The notes under the pieces are model-generated. The model was not told where the DNA came from, made no database searches, and worked only from the letters and a program-made list of their open reading frames with translations. A program made the translations under genes and the position numbers. Shown here one piece after another: positions 9,645 to 19,377 of a stretch of 64,000 nucleotides of DNA. Every line of letters starts with the position of its first letter. Positions within the stretch are counted from its first letter, which is position 1. Source of the DNA: JABDLO01 sp041749255 (lineage in GTDB: Bacteria; Bacteroidota; Bacteroidia; Chitinophagales; Saprospiraceae); NCBI GenBank assembly GCA_041749255.1, contig JBGTBR010000010.1:68530-132529 (forward strand), written 5' to 3'.

Positions 9645-9771
9645 AGGGCTAAAAGTTTTCCAGTCTATTATGTTTTATCTCACAACGATGATTATTTTTG
9701 GTCTGTGACATGGGTATTGCAGCCAACCTACCTGTAAAGAAAATGTAGCAAGCAACACAAGTAAATAGACC

Positions 9772-10248
9772 ATGAATTTCTTCAAAAAAATATTTCTGAA
9801 TTCCCGCCACATTATCCTATATGGATTACTATTGGCCATTTTGGTTTTTACTTTAAAATGGTTGCAATGGAAATTTTTAATTGTGGACAACTCATTGGAC
9901 ATCTACATTGGGCTTATAGCCGTGTTTTTTACTATTTTAGGTGTATGGTTAGCAACCCATCTTGTAAAAACAAAAGTCAAAACAGTCGTAGTAGAAAAGG
10001 AAGTGTATGTAGAAACTTCTGATGAAAATAGGATAAATGAATCCGAACTAAAAAAATTGAACTTGAGCAGTCGTGAATATGAAGTATTACAACTGTTGGC
10101 TAAAGGATATAGCAATGCTGACATTGCTGAGACCTTATTTGTCTCTATAAGCACGGTTAAATCTCACGTTTCTAATCTATTTGTGAAAATGGATGTAAAA
10201 AGCAGGACACAAACTTTAGAAAAGGCTAAAAGGCTAAATATCATTTGA
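9772..10248 (+). CDS. Membrane-anchored LuxR-type (HTH) transcriptional regulator
   Basis: A 158-residue protein with two N-terminal membrane segments (about 12-32 and 42-62), a short linker, then a LuxR/FixJ helix-turn-helix at about 97-156. The latter has LSSREYEVLQLLAKGYSNADIAETLFVSISTVKSHVSNLF, including the typical recognition helix. No receiver domain is present. Membrane-bound LuxR-type regulators of this size often sit beside a DUF4199 gene in Bacteroidota, as here. A perfect 13-bp inverted repeat lies between the two genes (10258-10310) and is a candidate operator. The signal it reads is unknown. Confidence 0.83.
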   Translation: MNFFKKIFLNSRHIILYGLLLAILVFTLKWLQWKFLIVDNSLDIYIGLIAVFFTILGVWLATHLVKTKVKTVVVEKEVYVETSDENRINESELKKLNLSSREYEVLQLLAKGYSNADIAETLFVSISTVKSHVSNLFVKMDVKSRTQTLEKAKRLNII

Positions 10249-10257
10249 CAGACTGAT

Positions 10258-10310
10258 TCATACTTTAGTATTAAAATGAGGAAATACATAAAATCTGTAC
10301 TAAAGTATGA
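10258..10310. repeat. Perfect 13-bp inverted repeat between the LuxR-type and DUF4199 genes
   Basis: Arms TCATACTTTAGTA (10258-10270) and TACTAAAGTATGA (10298-10310) are exact reverse complements separated by 27 nt, so arm starts are 40 bp apart, close to four helical turns. No T-run follows, which argues against a simple terminator. The position just upstream of the DUF4199 start at 10364 suits an operator bound by a dimeric or tetrameric regulator, possibly the adjacent LuxR-type protein. Confidence 0.6.
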
Positions 10311-10363
10311 TTACATACCGATACCCTGATTTTAGCTTTACCGTGAATTTAAACAACAATAAT

Positions 10364-10870
10364 ATGAAAAAGAATGTATTGATTTTCGGTGTCATTATTG
10401 GAATCATCTTGTGTATCAATATGATTTACATGGTAAATCTATTTTACACCCATCCAGATTTTGAAAGCAACGATGTTTTAGGTTACGCTGCTATGGTGGT
10501 CGTTTTTTCTCTCATTTTTTTTGGCGTGAGAAATTATCGTAACAAAGAACTCGACGGTATTATTTCCTTTGGAAAAGCATTTAAGACAGGCCTTTTCATA
10601 GCATTAATTGGTTCTACAATGTATGTAGTCGTATGGTTGTTTTACTATTACTTGTTTGTTCCTGATTTCTTGGACAAATACATTCCTTACGCCTTGAAAG
10701 ACATTCCCGCTGATGAATTGGCGGCTAAAACTCAGGAAATGGATAAATTTAAAGAAATATATAAAAGTCCATTTTTTGTCATTCTCATCACCTATTCAGA
10801 GGTTCTACCAGTCGGTCTGATCGTTACACTTATAAGTGCGTTGATTCTAAAGAAAAAACATAAGGAGTAA
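10364..10870 (+). CDS. DUF4199 family membrane protein
   Basis: A 168-residue integral membrane protein starting MKKNVLIFGVIIGIILC. It has four predicted membrane segments (about 4-26, 38-55, 73-97 and 137-160), with the conserved ISFGKAFKTGLFIALIGSTMY that marks DUF4199. I use the ATG at 10364; the upstream ATG at 10307 lies within the inverted repeat and would add a non-family extension. The function of DUF4199 is not known. Pairing with the LuxR-type gene upstream suggests joint regulation. Confidence 0.8.
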   Translation: MKKNVLIFGVIIGIILCINMIYMVNLFYTHPDFESNDVLGYAAMVVVFSLIFFGVRNYRNKELDGIISFGKAFKTGLFIALIGSTMYVVVWLFYYYLFVPDFLDKYIPYALKDIPADELAAKTQEMDKFKEIYKSPFFVILITYSEVLPVGLIVTLISALILKKKHKE

Positions 10871-10953
10871 GACAAATCATCAGGCAAATTCAGGCTCGAT
10901 TTGATTGAATATAGAATGAGTTGAATGCATTGTCATTCCCTATCGAAGTATTA

Positions 10954-10985
10954 TTTTTGATTCCTTAATATTTATGACTAATTTG
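10954..10985 (+). promoter_or_regulatory. Candidate Bacteroidota-type promoter for the multi-GAF kinase
   Basis: TTTTTG at 10954-10959 and TAATTTG at 10979-10985 are separated by 19 nt, near the -33 TTG and -7 TAnnTTTG arrangement described for Bacteroidota. The -7 element is one base shorter than consensus. It would start a transcript about 90 nt before the kinase ATG at 11082. Confidence 0.35.
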
Positions 10986-11081
10986 CTCCATAATAAAATT
11001 GGGTATAATTATGCTTTATTGATTGGGTAATTTTATTTATCCAATTCTACCATAAATTTGGAATTAAAATCTAATCTCCGT

Positions 11082-14000
11082 ATGATCAAAGATGCATTTC
11101 GTATTGCAGAACTTGAAAAATCAGTTGCCGCAAGTACCGCCGAATTGATACAGCTTCGTGAAGAATTGGCAGTCATTAATAGTGTGCAGGAAGCACTTGT
11201 AAATGAAATGGACATGCAAGCCATTTACGACCTGGTGGGAAATAAAATCCAGGATGTTTTTGATGCTCAAGCCGTCATAATCGCTTCCTTTGACCAGGAA
11301 GCCGGCAATGAAAATTTTCACTTTGCTTTAGAAAACGGAGAGCGGTTTTACCTCAATCCCAGGCCATTTGACAAATTGCGGCAGCATTTGATAGAAGCCG
11401 GGAAAAGGATCATTATAAACACTTCGGAAGAAGCCTTTGAATGGTTTGGAAAGGACGTACTGCCAGGCACAAAATATATGAAATCAGGTGTATTTGTACC
11501 CCTGATGACGAATGAGAAAAAAACCGGCTATGTCAGTTTACAAAATGTAGACAAGGAATATGCCTTTAGTGATTCAGAGATCAGGCTGCTCGAAACACTG
11601 GCCAATAGCATGAGTACGGCTTTGCAAAATGCCAGACTTCTGAAAGAAACAGAGCAACGCACGGCAGAATTGGCCGTGATTAACAGTGTCCAGGAAGGAT
11701 TGGCAAAAGAGCTGGACATGCAGTCCATATATGACCTGGTAGGCAATCGTATCAGAGAATTGTTTGATGCTCAGGTAGTGGGTATCGCTACATTTGATCA
11801 CGCACGTGATGTAGAACATATCCATTATCTGATTGAAAAAGGAGAGCGGTACTACCCTGTACCCAGGCCACTCAACACATTGAGAAAACACATTATCCAA
11901 ACCAGGGAAAAAATAGTGATCAATAAAAATTTTGAAGTGGTAACTGCTGCTTTTGGGGTGAAAACTGTACCGGGTACGGAACCGCCTAAATCGGCTTTAT
12001 ACATGCCATTGATCATTGGAGAAAAAGTGACGGGTTATGTAAGCTTGCAAAATATCGACAGAGAAAATGCTTTCAGTGATGCTGATGTAAGATTGTTGGA
12101 AACCCTCGCTAACACTATGGGTGTAGCACTTGAAAATGCCAGACTCTTTGATGAAACCACCCGTTTGCTCAAAGAAACAGAACAACAGAAAGCAGAATTG
12201 GGGGTCATAAATAGCGTGCAGGAAGGCCTGGCAAAGGAACTGGACATGCAGGCCATATACGACCTGGTAGGTGAAAGAATTCGAAAATTATTCAAGGCTC
12301 AAGCTGTTATCATTGCCACATTCGACCACGATACCGCAACCGAGCATTTTAAATATCTGATAGAAGATGGTCAGCGGTTTTACATGGCCTCCCGTCCTTA
12401 TGACAGATTGAGACAGCACTTGATCGTCAACCGGCAAAAAATTGTCATCAATACAGATTATGCAGAGGCTTACGCCAAATTTGGGTTGAGAACCCTACCC
12501 GGAACCAATGTGACAAAATCTGGTGTATTTGTACCCTTGATCATAGGCGACAAGGTCAATAGTTATATCAGTTTGCAAAATAATGAAACGGAAAATGCCT
12601 TTAGTGAATCAGATATAAGATTGCTGGAAACCCTTGCCAACAGTATGAGTGTAGCATTGGAAAATGCGAGGTTATTTGATGAAACGACGCGATTACTCAA
12701 AGAAACAGAACAGCGAACGGCTGAATTGGCAGTGATCAATAGTGTGCAGGAAGGCCTGGCACATGAACTGGAAATACAGGCTATTTATGATTTAGTTGGG
12801 AATAAGATACGTGAAGTATTTGATGCTCAGGGAGTGATTATCGCCACCTTTGACCATGATACTGGGGTTGAAAAATTTAACTTCCTGATTGAAAAGGGTG
12901 AAAGGTTTTTTGCCGAACCCAGACGATATGATAAGCTCCGTTACGAGCTGATCATGAAGAAACAGAAAATTCTCATCAATGATAATATTGATAAGGCTTT
13001 TGCTGATTTTGGTTTAAAGGTAGTACAGGGTACCGAATCGCCAAAATCTCTATTATTTGTTCCGCTGATCGTAGGCAATAAAGTAACAAGTTATGTCAGT
13101 CTCCAAAATGTCGACAGGGAAAATGCTTTCAGTGAATCAGATGTACGGTTATTGGAAACCCTGGCCAACAGTATGAGTGTAGCTCTGGAAAATGCGAGAC
13201 TATTCGATGAAACAGCTCGATTATTAAAAGAAACGGAACAACAAAAAGCAGAACTGGGAGTCATCACCAGTGTGCAGGAAGGTATGGCAAAAGAGCTGGA
13301 AATGCAAGCCATATACGATCTGGTCGGAGAAAAAATTCGCCAGATATTTAATGCTCAGGTCATTGATATTGTTACCTATGATCCAAAAATGGATACGATA
13401 GAAGACAGATATTCTTATGAAAAAGGAGACACCACAATATTAGGTTCCAGAAAGCCTGATGGATTCAGAAAACATATTATAGAATCTGGAAAAACTTTAC
13501 TTATTAATACAGATGCAGAAAAAGTGAGTCAGGAATATGGTGTCAATATAATCATCGGACAAGCACCCAAATCTGCATTATTCGTCCCTTTGGTTTCAGG
13601 GGGTAGAGTTAATGGAGTGATCAGCTTACAAAACATAAATGATGAAAACGCTTTCTCAGAAGCTGAGGTCAACCTGCTGACTACACTGGCCAACAGTATG
13701 AGTGTAGCTCTGGAAAATGCCAGATTATTCGATGAAACGACACGATTACTAAAAGAAACAGAACAACAAAAAGCAGAGTTGGGCGTCATCACCAGTGTGC
13801 AGGAAGGTATGGCGAAAGAGCTGGAAATGCAGGCCATATACGATCTGGTCGGAGAAAAAATTCGCCAGATATTTAATGCACAGGTTATAGATATTGTTAC
13901 CTATGATCCAAAAATGGATACGATAGAAGACAGGTATGCATACGAAAAAGGAGATACAACTTTATTGGGTTCCAGAAAGCCAGATGGATTCAGAAAACAT

Positions 14001-17000
14001 ATAGTGAATACTGGAAAAACATTATTAATCAATAACGATGTAGAAAAGGTTAGTCAGGATTATAATGTAAATGCCCTTATTGGACAGGTACCCAAATCTG
14101 TATTATTCGTCCCTTTGGTTTCAGGGGGTAAAGTAAATGGAATCATAAGCTTACAAAACCTGAATGAAGAAAATGCTTTTTCAGAAGCTGAGGTCAACCT
14201 GCTGACCACGCTTGCCAATAGCATGAGTGTAGCATTGGAAAATGCCAGATTGTTTGATGAAACCAATCGTTTACTAAAGGAAACCGATCAGCGTAATGCT
14301 GAACTAGCTGTGATCAACAGCGTGCAGGAAAGTCTGGTTGCGAAAATGGATATGCAAAGTATTTACGACCTTGTGGGTGAGAAAATTCGCGAACTTTTTG
14401 ATGCCCAGGTCGTGGATATTGTGACCTACAATCACGTCAACAGTACAATTGAAGACCGGTATGCCTATGAAAAAGGTGACCGTACTCTATTGGGGCAGAG
14501 AGAGATCAATGGATTTAGAAAGCATGTGGCCAAAACCAAACAAATACTGGTGCACAACGAAAATGTAGAACAGGCAATGGTTGAGTATGATAACCAGGTA
14601 TTGATTGGTGAAATACCTAAATCACAAGTTTATGTACCCATGATTGCAGGTGGGGAAGTGAAGGGAATTATTAGTCTGCAGAATGTGGATCATGAACACG
14701 CTTTTTCCGATTCGGATGTGAATCTGATTACCACTCTTGCCAATAGTATGAGCGTAGCGCTTGAAAGTGCAAGATTGTTTGATGAAACAGCACGACTGCT
14801 AAAGGAAACAGAACAGCGAACAAGGGAATTGTCGGTCATTAACAGCGTGCAGGATGGACTTGCCAAAGAATTGGATATTCAGGGTATATATGAACTGGTG
14901 GGTGAAAAAATGAGGGAAATATTCAATGCACAGGTATTTGATATTGTTACCTATAACAAAAAAACTGGACTCATCGAAGACCGTTATAATTTTGAAAAAG
15001 GCGATCGAACCCTGCTGCCACCCCGGTCACTCATTGGCTTTAGAAAATGGGTCATAGAGCATGGCCAGCCTTTGATGATCAATGAGGATATCGAAACCCA
15101 CATGCAAAAATATGGAAATGTGGTAGTGGCTGGCGAGCATACAAAATCTGTTGTATTTGTACCTATCATGGCAGGTGGCGAAGCGACCGGGGTTATGAGT
15201 TTACAAAATATTGATGAAGAAAATGCATTTTCTGATGCGGATGTAAGATTATTGACTACGCTGGGAAATAGTATGACGGTGGCACTGGAAAATGCACGTC
15301 TATTTGATGAAACTACCCGACTGTTAAAGGAAACCGAACAAAGGACAGCGGAATTAGCGGTGATCAACAGTGTGCAGGATGGCCTGGTCAGAGAAATGGA
15401 TATTCAGGCAATCTATGAACTGGTCGGAATACGGATTGGTGAATTGTTTGATACCCAAACAGTATTGATCAGGACATTTGATCATGAAACCGAAAAAGAA
15501 CACTGGCAATATGTTGTCGAAAAAGGTGAGCGTTATTACAGTGATCCGAGACCTTTCAACTGGGCAAATAAGCAACTTATCAAGTCAAAACAACCGTTGC
15601 TTATCAATGACAACTATCTTGAGACGGCTAAAAAATATGGAGGAAGTGGAGTCACAAAGGGTCATCCACCCAAATCAGCCATGTTTGTTCCTATGATGGT
15701 CGGGGATATAGTTAAGGGCTCTGTAAGCCTGCAAAACATAGACAGGGAGAATGCTTTTTCCGAGTCAGATCTCCGTTTGCTCACGACGTTGACCAATAGC
15801 ATGAGTGTAGCATTGGAAAATGCCCGACTTTTTGACGAAACCACTCGTCTTTTAAAAGAAACAGAACAACGCACGGCAGAATTAGCTGTAATCAATAGCG
15901 TCCAGGATGGATTGGCAAAAGAACTGGATATGCAGGGGGTATATAATCTGGTAGGTAACCGGATACAAAAACTCTTCAATGCACAAGCTGTGATTATTGC
16001 CACCTTCGACTTAGATTCCCAAACAGAATTTTTTAATTATGTAGTTGAAGATGGTGAATTGGTACAGCTGGAACCCAGACCCATTAATAAGCTCAGACAA
16101 TTATTGATCGAAAAAAAAGAAAGTATTTACATAGCTACAGAAGAATTGGCTGTTCAAAAATATGGAGTTACACCAGTTGCCGGAACCAAGATGCCTAAGT
16201 CTTTATTATTTGTTCCGCTCCTTTCGGGTCACGTAATCAATGGTTATGTGAGCTTGCAAAATATAGATATTGATAATGCTTTCAGCGTATCAGATATTCA
16301 ACTTTTAGAGACATTGGCCAGTAGCATGAGTGTGGCCATTGAAAATGCCCGGCTGTTTGATGAAACCAATCGCTTATTGAAAGAAACAGAACAGCGTACC
16401 ACGGAATTGGCTGTCATCAACAGTGTACAGGAAGGTTTAGCCGCAGAATTAGACATACAGGGAATTTATGAATTGGTAGGAGATCGATTGTGTGAATTAT
16501 TCCCGGATACTCAGACTTTGGTCATCAGAACCTTTGACCATAATGCGAAAATGGAACACTTTCACTATGCCATAGAAAAAGGAGAGCGGTTTCCGATTGA
16601 TTCTCAACCGTTTATATGGGCAAGCAAACAATTAATTTCCAATCATAAACCCATCCACATCAACGAGAACTATGTAGAAACTTCCATGAAGTTTGGAGGT
16701 ACAGGTGTTACCAAGGGTCAACCACCAAAATCTGCGGTATTTGTCCCCATGATCGTGGGAGATGTAGTGAAGGGTTCTGTGAGTCTTCAAAACGTGGATA
16801 AGGAACACGCTTTCAGTGACTCCGATGTAAGACTGCTGACCACAATCGCCAATAGTATGATTGTAGCTATTGAAAATGCAAGGTTATTTGATGAAACTAC
16901 CCGATTACTTTCTGAGTCTAAACAGAGGGCTACTGAATTGAGCACTGTAAATAGCATCAGCAAGGCATTGGCTTCCCAACTGGATCCTGCCGATCTGATC

Positions 17001-18887
17001 AATATGGTGGGTGACCAGTTAAAAGATTTGTTTAATGCCAATATTGTTTACATCGCTTTATTAAATCCTGATACAAAGATCATAAACTTTCCATATCAGT
17101 TTGGTGACAATATGGAGCCATTACAACTGGGAGATGGGTTAACTTCTAAAATCATTCAAAGCAACAAACCCATATTAATCAATAAAGACCTGCAGGAACT
17201 CAGAAAACAAATGGGTGTTCAGCTCATAGGTGTTGAAGCAGCATCTTACTTAGGCGTTCCCATTCCGTTGGGTGAAAAAAATATTGGTGTTTTAAGTGTA
17301 CAGAGCACTGTGCATGAAAACCGCTTTGATGAAAATGATTTACGACTTTTAACAACTATTGCCTCTTCAGTAGGAGTTGCTCTGAACAATGCCACCCTGT
17401 TTGAAGATGTTAGAAAATCTAAATTAGAAGCGGAGGCTGCCAGTAAAGCTGCAGAAAAAGCAAATGAGGCAAAAAGCGCTTTTCTATCAACAGTTAGCCA
17501 TGAATTGAGGACACCATTGACTTCTGTACTGGGATTTGCCAAAATCATACGCAAGCGACTCGAAGAAAGAATATTTCCTGCTTTTGAAAAGACGGATCCA
17601 AAGACAGAAAAAACAATTAATCAGATATCTGAAAACCTGAAAGTAGTTATTTCAGAAGGGGAAAGACTTACCCATTTGATCAATGATGTTTTAGACCTTG
17701 CAAAAATTGAAGCGGGGAAAATGGAATGGAATCAAGAGGTCATTTCTATGCCTGAAGTAGCTGAGCGGGCGATTGCTGCATCCAGTGCTTTGTTTGACCA
17801 AAAATCTCTGAAATTAATCAGACAAATAGATAATCGTCTTCCTGAAATTACAGGGGACAAAGATAAATTGATACAAGTCATCATAAATCTCATTTCCAAC
17901 GCTGTAAAATTTACAGATAAAGGCAGTGTTACCTGTAAAGTATTCAAAGAAAAAGATGAAATTATTGTAAGTATCTCCGACACGGGTATTGGTATTGCCC
18001 CGGAAGATTTTGCAGCTGTATTTGAGCAATTCAAGCAAGTGGGTGGTGATACCCTTACTGACAAGCCTAAAGGTACAGGACTGGGACTTCCAATCTGTAA
18101 AGAAATAGTTGAACATCACGGAGGACGATTATGGGTGGATAGTACCCTGGGAGAAGGAAGTACTTTTTCATTTGCTTTACCTGTGAATAAAAAGAAAACC
18201 CCGGAAAGGCCAGTGCACCTGATCGACCTCGTAAAACAATTAAAAGAACAGGTAGCCCATTCAGATTTACAAATAAACGGGCATACCGCAAACATTCTGA
18301 TTGTGGATGATGATGACTCTATCCGCTCCCTTCTTCTTCAGGAGTTGGGAGATGCAGGGTATATTATTCAAGAGGCAAAAAATGGAAAAGAAGCTTTAGA
18401 AAAAGTCAGATCAAATCGGCCAGATCTGATCATCCTTGATATTATGATGCCTGAAATGAATGGCTTTGACGTAGCCGCTGTATTGAAAAATGACCCTCAA
18501 ACCATGGATATTCCTATAATGGTTCTGTCAGTCGTACAGGACAAAGCCAGGGGTTTCAGGATCGGAGTAGATCGTTATCTGACCAAACCCATTGATACAG
18601 GAATTCTTTTCAAAGAGATCGGCAGTTTACTGGAACAGGGTAAATCCAAAAAGAAAGTTATGATAGTGGACGAGGATTCAGGGGCAGTAAAGACATTGAC
18701 AGAAGTATTACAGGCAAAAGGCTATGAGGTAACTGATTCCGTCGAAAAAGATCTGGTCGAAAAAGCTAAAACCAATCAACCTGACATTATAATGATTAAC
18801 TCTGCATTGTCCGGAAAACAGAATATTGTACAGACATTGCGTTTTGAAAAAGGGCTTGAAAAAGTCTTGTTTGTGGTTTATCAGTAA
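11082..18887 (+). CDS. Giant hybrid sensor histidine kinase with twelve tandem GAF domains
   Basis: A 2601-residue soluble protein with no signal peptide or membrane segment. Twelve units of about 175 residues each combine a short coiled coil, the recurring (E)L(A/G)VI(N/T)SVQ(E/D) and a GAF domain. Unit markers start at 11172, 11676, 12204, 12732, 13260, 13785, 14310, 14835, 15360, 15888, 16413 and 16944. Then come HisKA with the phospho-acceptor His2140 in STVSHELRTPL, an HATPase with DTGIGIAPEDF and GTGLGLPICKEI, and a receiver whose phospho-acceptor is Asp2453 (LIILDIMMP). The last 80 residues are a second receiver start (VMIVDEDSG) in which the Asp is Asn (IIMINSALS) and the end is missing. 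The ATG at 11082 is preferred to a TTG at 11058. It is followed by a lone receiver and a nucleotide cyclase. Ligands of the GAF domains are unknown. Confidence 0.93.
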   Translation: MIKDAFRIAELEKSVAASTAELIQLREELAVINSVQEALVNEMDMQAIYDLVGNKIQDVFDAQAVIIASFDQEAGNENFHFALENGERFYLNPRPFDKLRQHLIEAGKRIIINTSEEAFEWFGKDVLPGTKYMKSGVFVPLMTNEKKTGYVSLQNVDKEYAFSDSEIRLLETLANSMSTALQNARLLKETEQRTAELAVINSVQEGLAKELDMQSIYDLVGNRIRELFDAQVVGIATFDHARDVEHIHYLIEKGERYYPVPRPLNTLRKHIIQTREKIVINKNFEVVTAAFGVKTVPGTEPPKSALYMPLIIGEKVTGYVSLQNIDRENAFSDADVRLLETLANTMGVALENARLFDETTRLLKETEQQKAELGVINSVQEGLAKELDMQAIYDLVGERIRKLFKAQAVIIATFDHDTATEHFKYLIEDGQRFYMASRPYDRLRQHLIVNRQKIVINTDYAEAYAKFGLRTLPGTNVTKSGVFVPLIIGDKVNSYISLQNNETENAFSESDIRLLETLANSMSVALENARLFDETTRLLKETEQRTAELAVINSVQEGLAHELEIQAIYDLVGNKIREVFDAQGVIIATFDHDTGVEKFNFLIEKGERFFAEPRRYDKLRYELIMKKQKILINDNIDKAFADFGLKVVQGTESPKSLLFVPLIVGNKVTSYVSLQNVDRENAFSESDVRLLETLANSMSVALENARLFDETARLLKETEQQKAELGVITSVQEGMAKELEMQAIYDLVGEKIRQIFNAQVIDIVTYDPKMDTIEDRYSYEKGDTTILGSRKPDGFRKHIIESGKTLLINTDAEKVSQEYGVNIIIGQAPKSALFVPLVSGGRVNGVISLQNINDENAFSEAEVNLLTTLANSMSVALENARLFDETTRLLKETEQQKAELGVITSVQEGMAKELEMQAIYDLVGEKIRQIFNAQVIDIVTYDPKMDTIEDRYAYEKGDTTLLGSRKPDGFRKHIVNTGKTLLINNDVEKVSQDYNVNALIGQVPKSVLFVPLVSGGKVNGIISLQNLNEENAFSEAEVNLLTTLANSMSVALENARLFDETNRLLKETDQRNAELAVINSVQESLVAKMDMQSIYDLVGEKIRELFDAQVVDIVTYNHVNSTIEDRYAYEKGDRTLLGQREINGFRKHVAKTKQILVHNENVEQAMVEYDNQVLIGEIPKSQVYVPMIAGGEVKGIISLQNVDHEHAFSDSDVNLITTLANSMSVALESARLFDETARLLKETEQRTRELSVINSVQDGLAKELDIQGIYELVGEKMREIFNAQVFDIVTYNKKTGLIEDRYNFEKGDRTLLPPRSLIGFRKWVIEHGQPLMINEDIETHMQKYGNVVVAGEHTKSVVFVPIMAGGEATGVMSLQNIDEENAFSDADVRLLTTLGNSMTVALENARLFDETTRLLKETEQRTAELAVINSVQDGLVREMDIQAIYELVGIRIGELFDTQTVLIRTFDHETEKEHWQYVVEKGERYYSDPRPFNWANKQLIKSKQPLLINDNYLETAKKYGGSGVTKGHPPKSAMFVPMMVGDIVKGSVSLQNIDRENAFSESDLRLLTTLTNSMSVALENARLFDETTRLLKETEQRTAELAVINSVQDGLAKELDMQGVYNLVGNRIQKLFNAQAVIIATFDLDSQTEFFNYVVEDGELVQLEPRPINKLRQLLIEKKESIYIATEELAVQKYGVTPVAGTKMPKSLLFVPLLSGHVINGYVSLQNIDIDNAFSVSDIQLLETLASSMSVAIENARLFDETNRLLKETEQRTTELAVINSVQEGLAAELDIQGIYELVGDRLCELFPDTQTLVIRTFDHNAKMEHFHYAIEKGERFPIDSQPFIWASKQLISNHKPIHINENYVETSMKFGGTGVTKGQPPKSAVFVPMIVGDVVKGSVSLQNVDKEHAFSDSDVRLLTTIANSMIVAIENARLFDETTRLLSESKQRATELSTVNSISKALASQLDPADLINMVGDQLKDLFNANIVYIALLNPDTKIINFPYQFGDNMEPLQLGDGLTSKIIQSNKPILINKDLQELRKQMGVQLIGVEAASYLGVPIPLGEKNIGVLSVQSTVHENRFDENDLRLLTTIASSVGVALNNATLFEDVRKSKLEAEAASKAAEKANEAKSAFLSTVSHELRTPLTSVLGFAKIIRKRLEERIFPAFEKTDPKTEKTINQISENLKVVISEGERLTHLINDVLDLAKIEAGKMEWNQEVISMPEVAERAIAASSALFDQKSLKLIRQIDNRLPEITGDKDKLIQVIINLISNAVKFTDKGSVTCKVFKEKDEIIVSISDTGIGIAPEDFAAVFEQFKQVGGDTLTDKPKGTGLGLPICKEIVEHHGGRLWVDSTLGEGSTFSFALPVNKKKTPERPVHLIDLVKQLKEQVAHSDLQINGHTANILIVDDDDSIRSLLLQELGDAGYIIQEAKNGKEALEKVRSNRPDLIILDIMMPEMNGFDVAAVLKNDPQTMDIPIMVLSVVQDKARGFRIGVDRYLTKPIDTGILFKEIGSLLEQGKSKKKVMIVDEDSGAVKTLTEVLQAKGYEVTDSVEKDLVEKAKTNQPDIIMINSALSGKQNIVQTLRFEKGLEKVLFVVYQ
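11172..17400 (+). repeat. Tandem array of twelve GAF-encoding units
   Basis: In-frame DNA repeats with periods of 504, 528, 528, 528, 528, 525, 525, 525, 525, 528, 525 and 531-nt class, measured between the VINSVQ codons. Units 5 and 6 (from 13231 and 13756, exactly 525 nt apart) are nearly identical at the nucleotide level over long stretches, so they arose by recent duplication or gene conversion. Unit 12 is the most divergent. Units 5-8 share an IVTY(D/N) variant, while units 1-4 and 10 share IA(S/T)FD. Confidence 0.9.
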
Positions 18888-18931
18888 TTTTTTTGTTTAT
18901 TTACATAATTATCTGAAAATCGACTAAAAGA

Positions 18932-19312
18932 ATGGAGCAAAAAATTTTAATTGTAGATGATGAAGCCCATATCCGGATGCTGATAGAGCAAACGCTGGAG
19001 GAGTTGGAAGATGAAGGTGTGGAATTCTTAAGTGCAGAGAATGGTGAAATCGCTCTTGAAATTATTCAGGAAGAGAATCCTCAGCTGGTTTTCCTCGATG
19101 TGATGATGCCCAAAATGAATGGGATGGAAGTTTGCCGAAGGGTTAAAAAAGAGTTGGGTATGGACAAAGTTTTCATAGTGTTACTGACTGCAAAAGGCCA
19201 GGAAACGGATCGTCAAAAAGGTTTGGATGTCGGAGCTGATATTTATATGACCAAGCCATTTGACCCTGAGGTTTTACTCGAAAGAGCTAAGCTGGTATTG
19301 GGCATCTCATAA
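18932..19312 (+). CDS. Single-domain response regulator (CheY-like)
   Basis: A 126-residue receiver domain with no output domain. The acidic pocket is IVDDEAH, the phospho-acceptor is D56 in LVFLDVMMPKMNG, and the conserved Thr and Lys are in VLLTAKG and MTKPFD. It begins 44 nt after the giant kinase and 65 nt before the cyclase, all on one strand, so it probably shuttles phosphate between the kinase and the cyclase or another partner. This link is inferred from gene order. Confidence 0.92.
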   Translation: MEQKILIVDDEAHIRMLIEQTLEELEDEGVEFLSAENGEIALEIIQEENPQLVFLDVMMPKMNGMEVCRRVKKELGMDKVFIVLLTAKGQETDRQKGLDVGADIYMTKPFDPEVLLERAKLVLGIS

Positions 19313-19377
19313 TCCCCGTCTAAAATTTTAACCCATTTATTTATTCCTAAAACCCAGGAACAACGCTTATTTCGTAT

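Noticed and set aside
11058..11081. TTG start giving eight extra residues to the giant kinase
   Set aside because: The ATG at 11082 is a better start and the extra residues add no domain.
13091..14266. Several minus-strand open frames with similar sequences inside the kinase gene
   Set aside because: They recur because the GAF units repeat. They are antisense shadows with low-complexity Ser/Ala-rich products.
11172..17400. GAF array as an assembly artefact
   Set aside because: Ten of the twelve units differ clearly in sequence and the reading frame stays open, so the array is real; only the count of units 5 and 6 could be affected.
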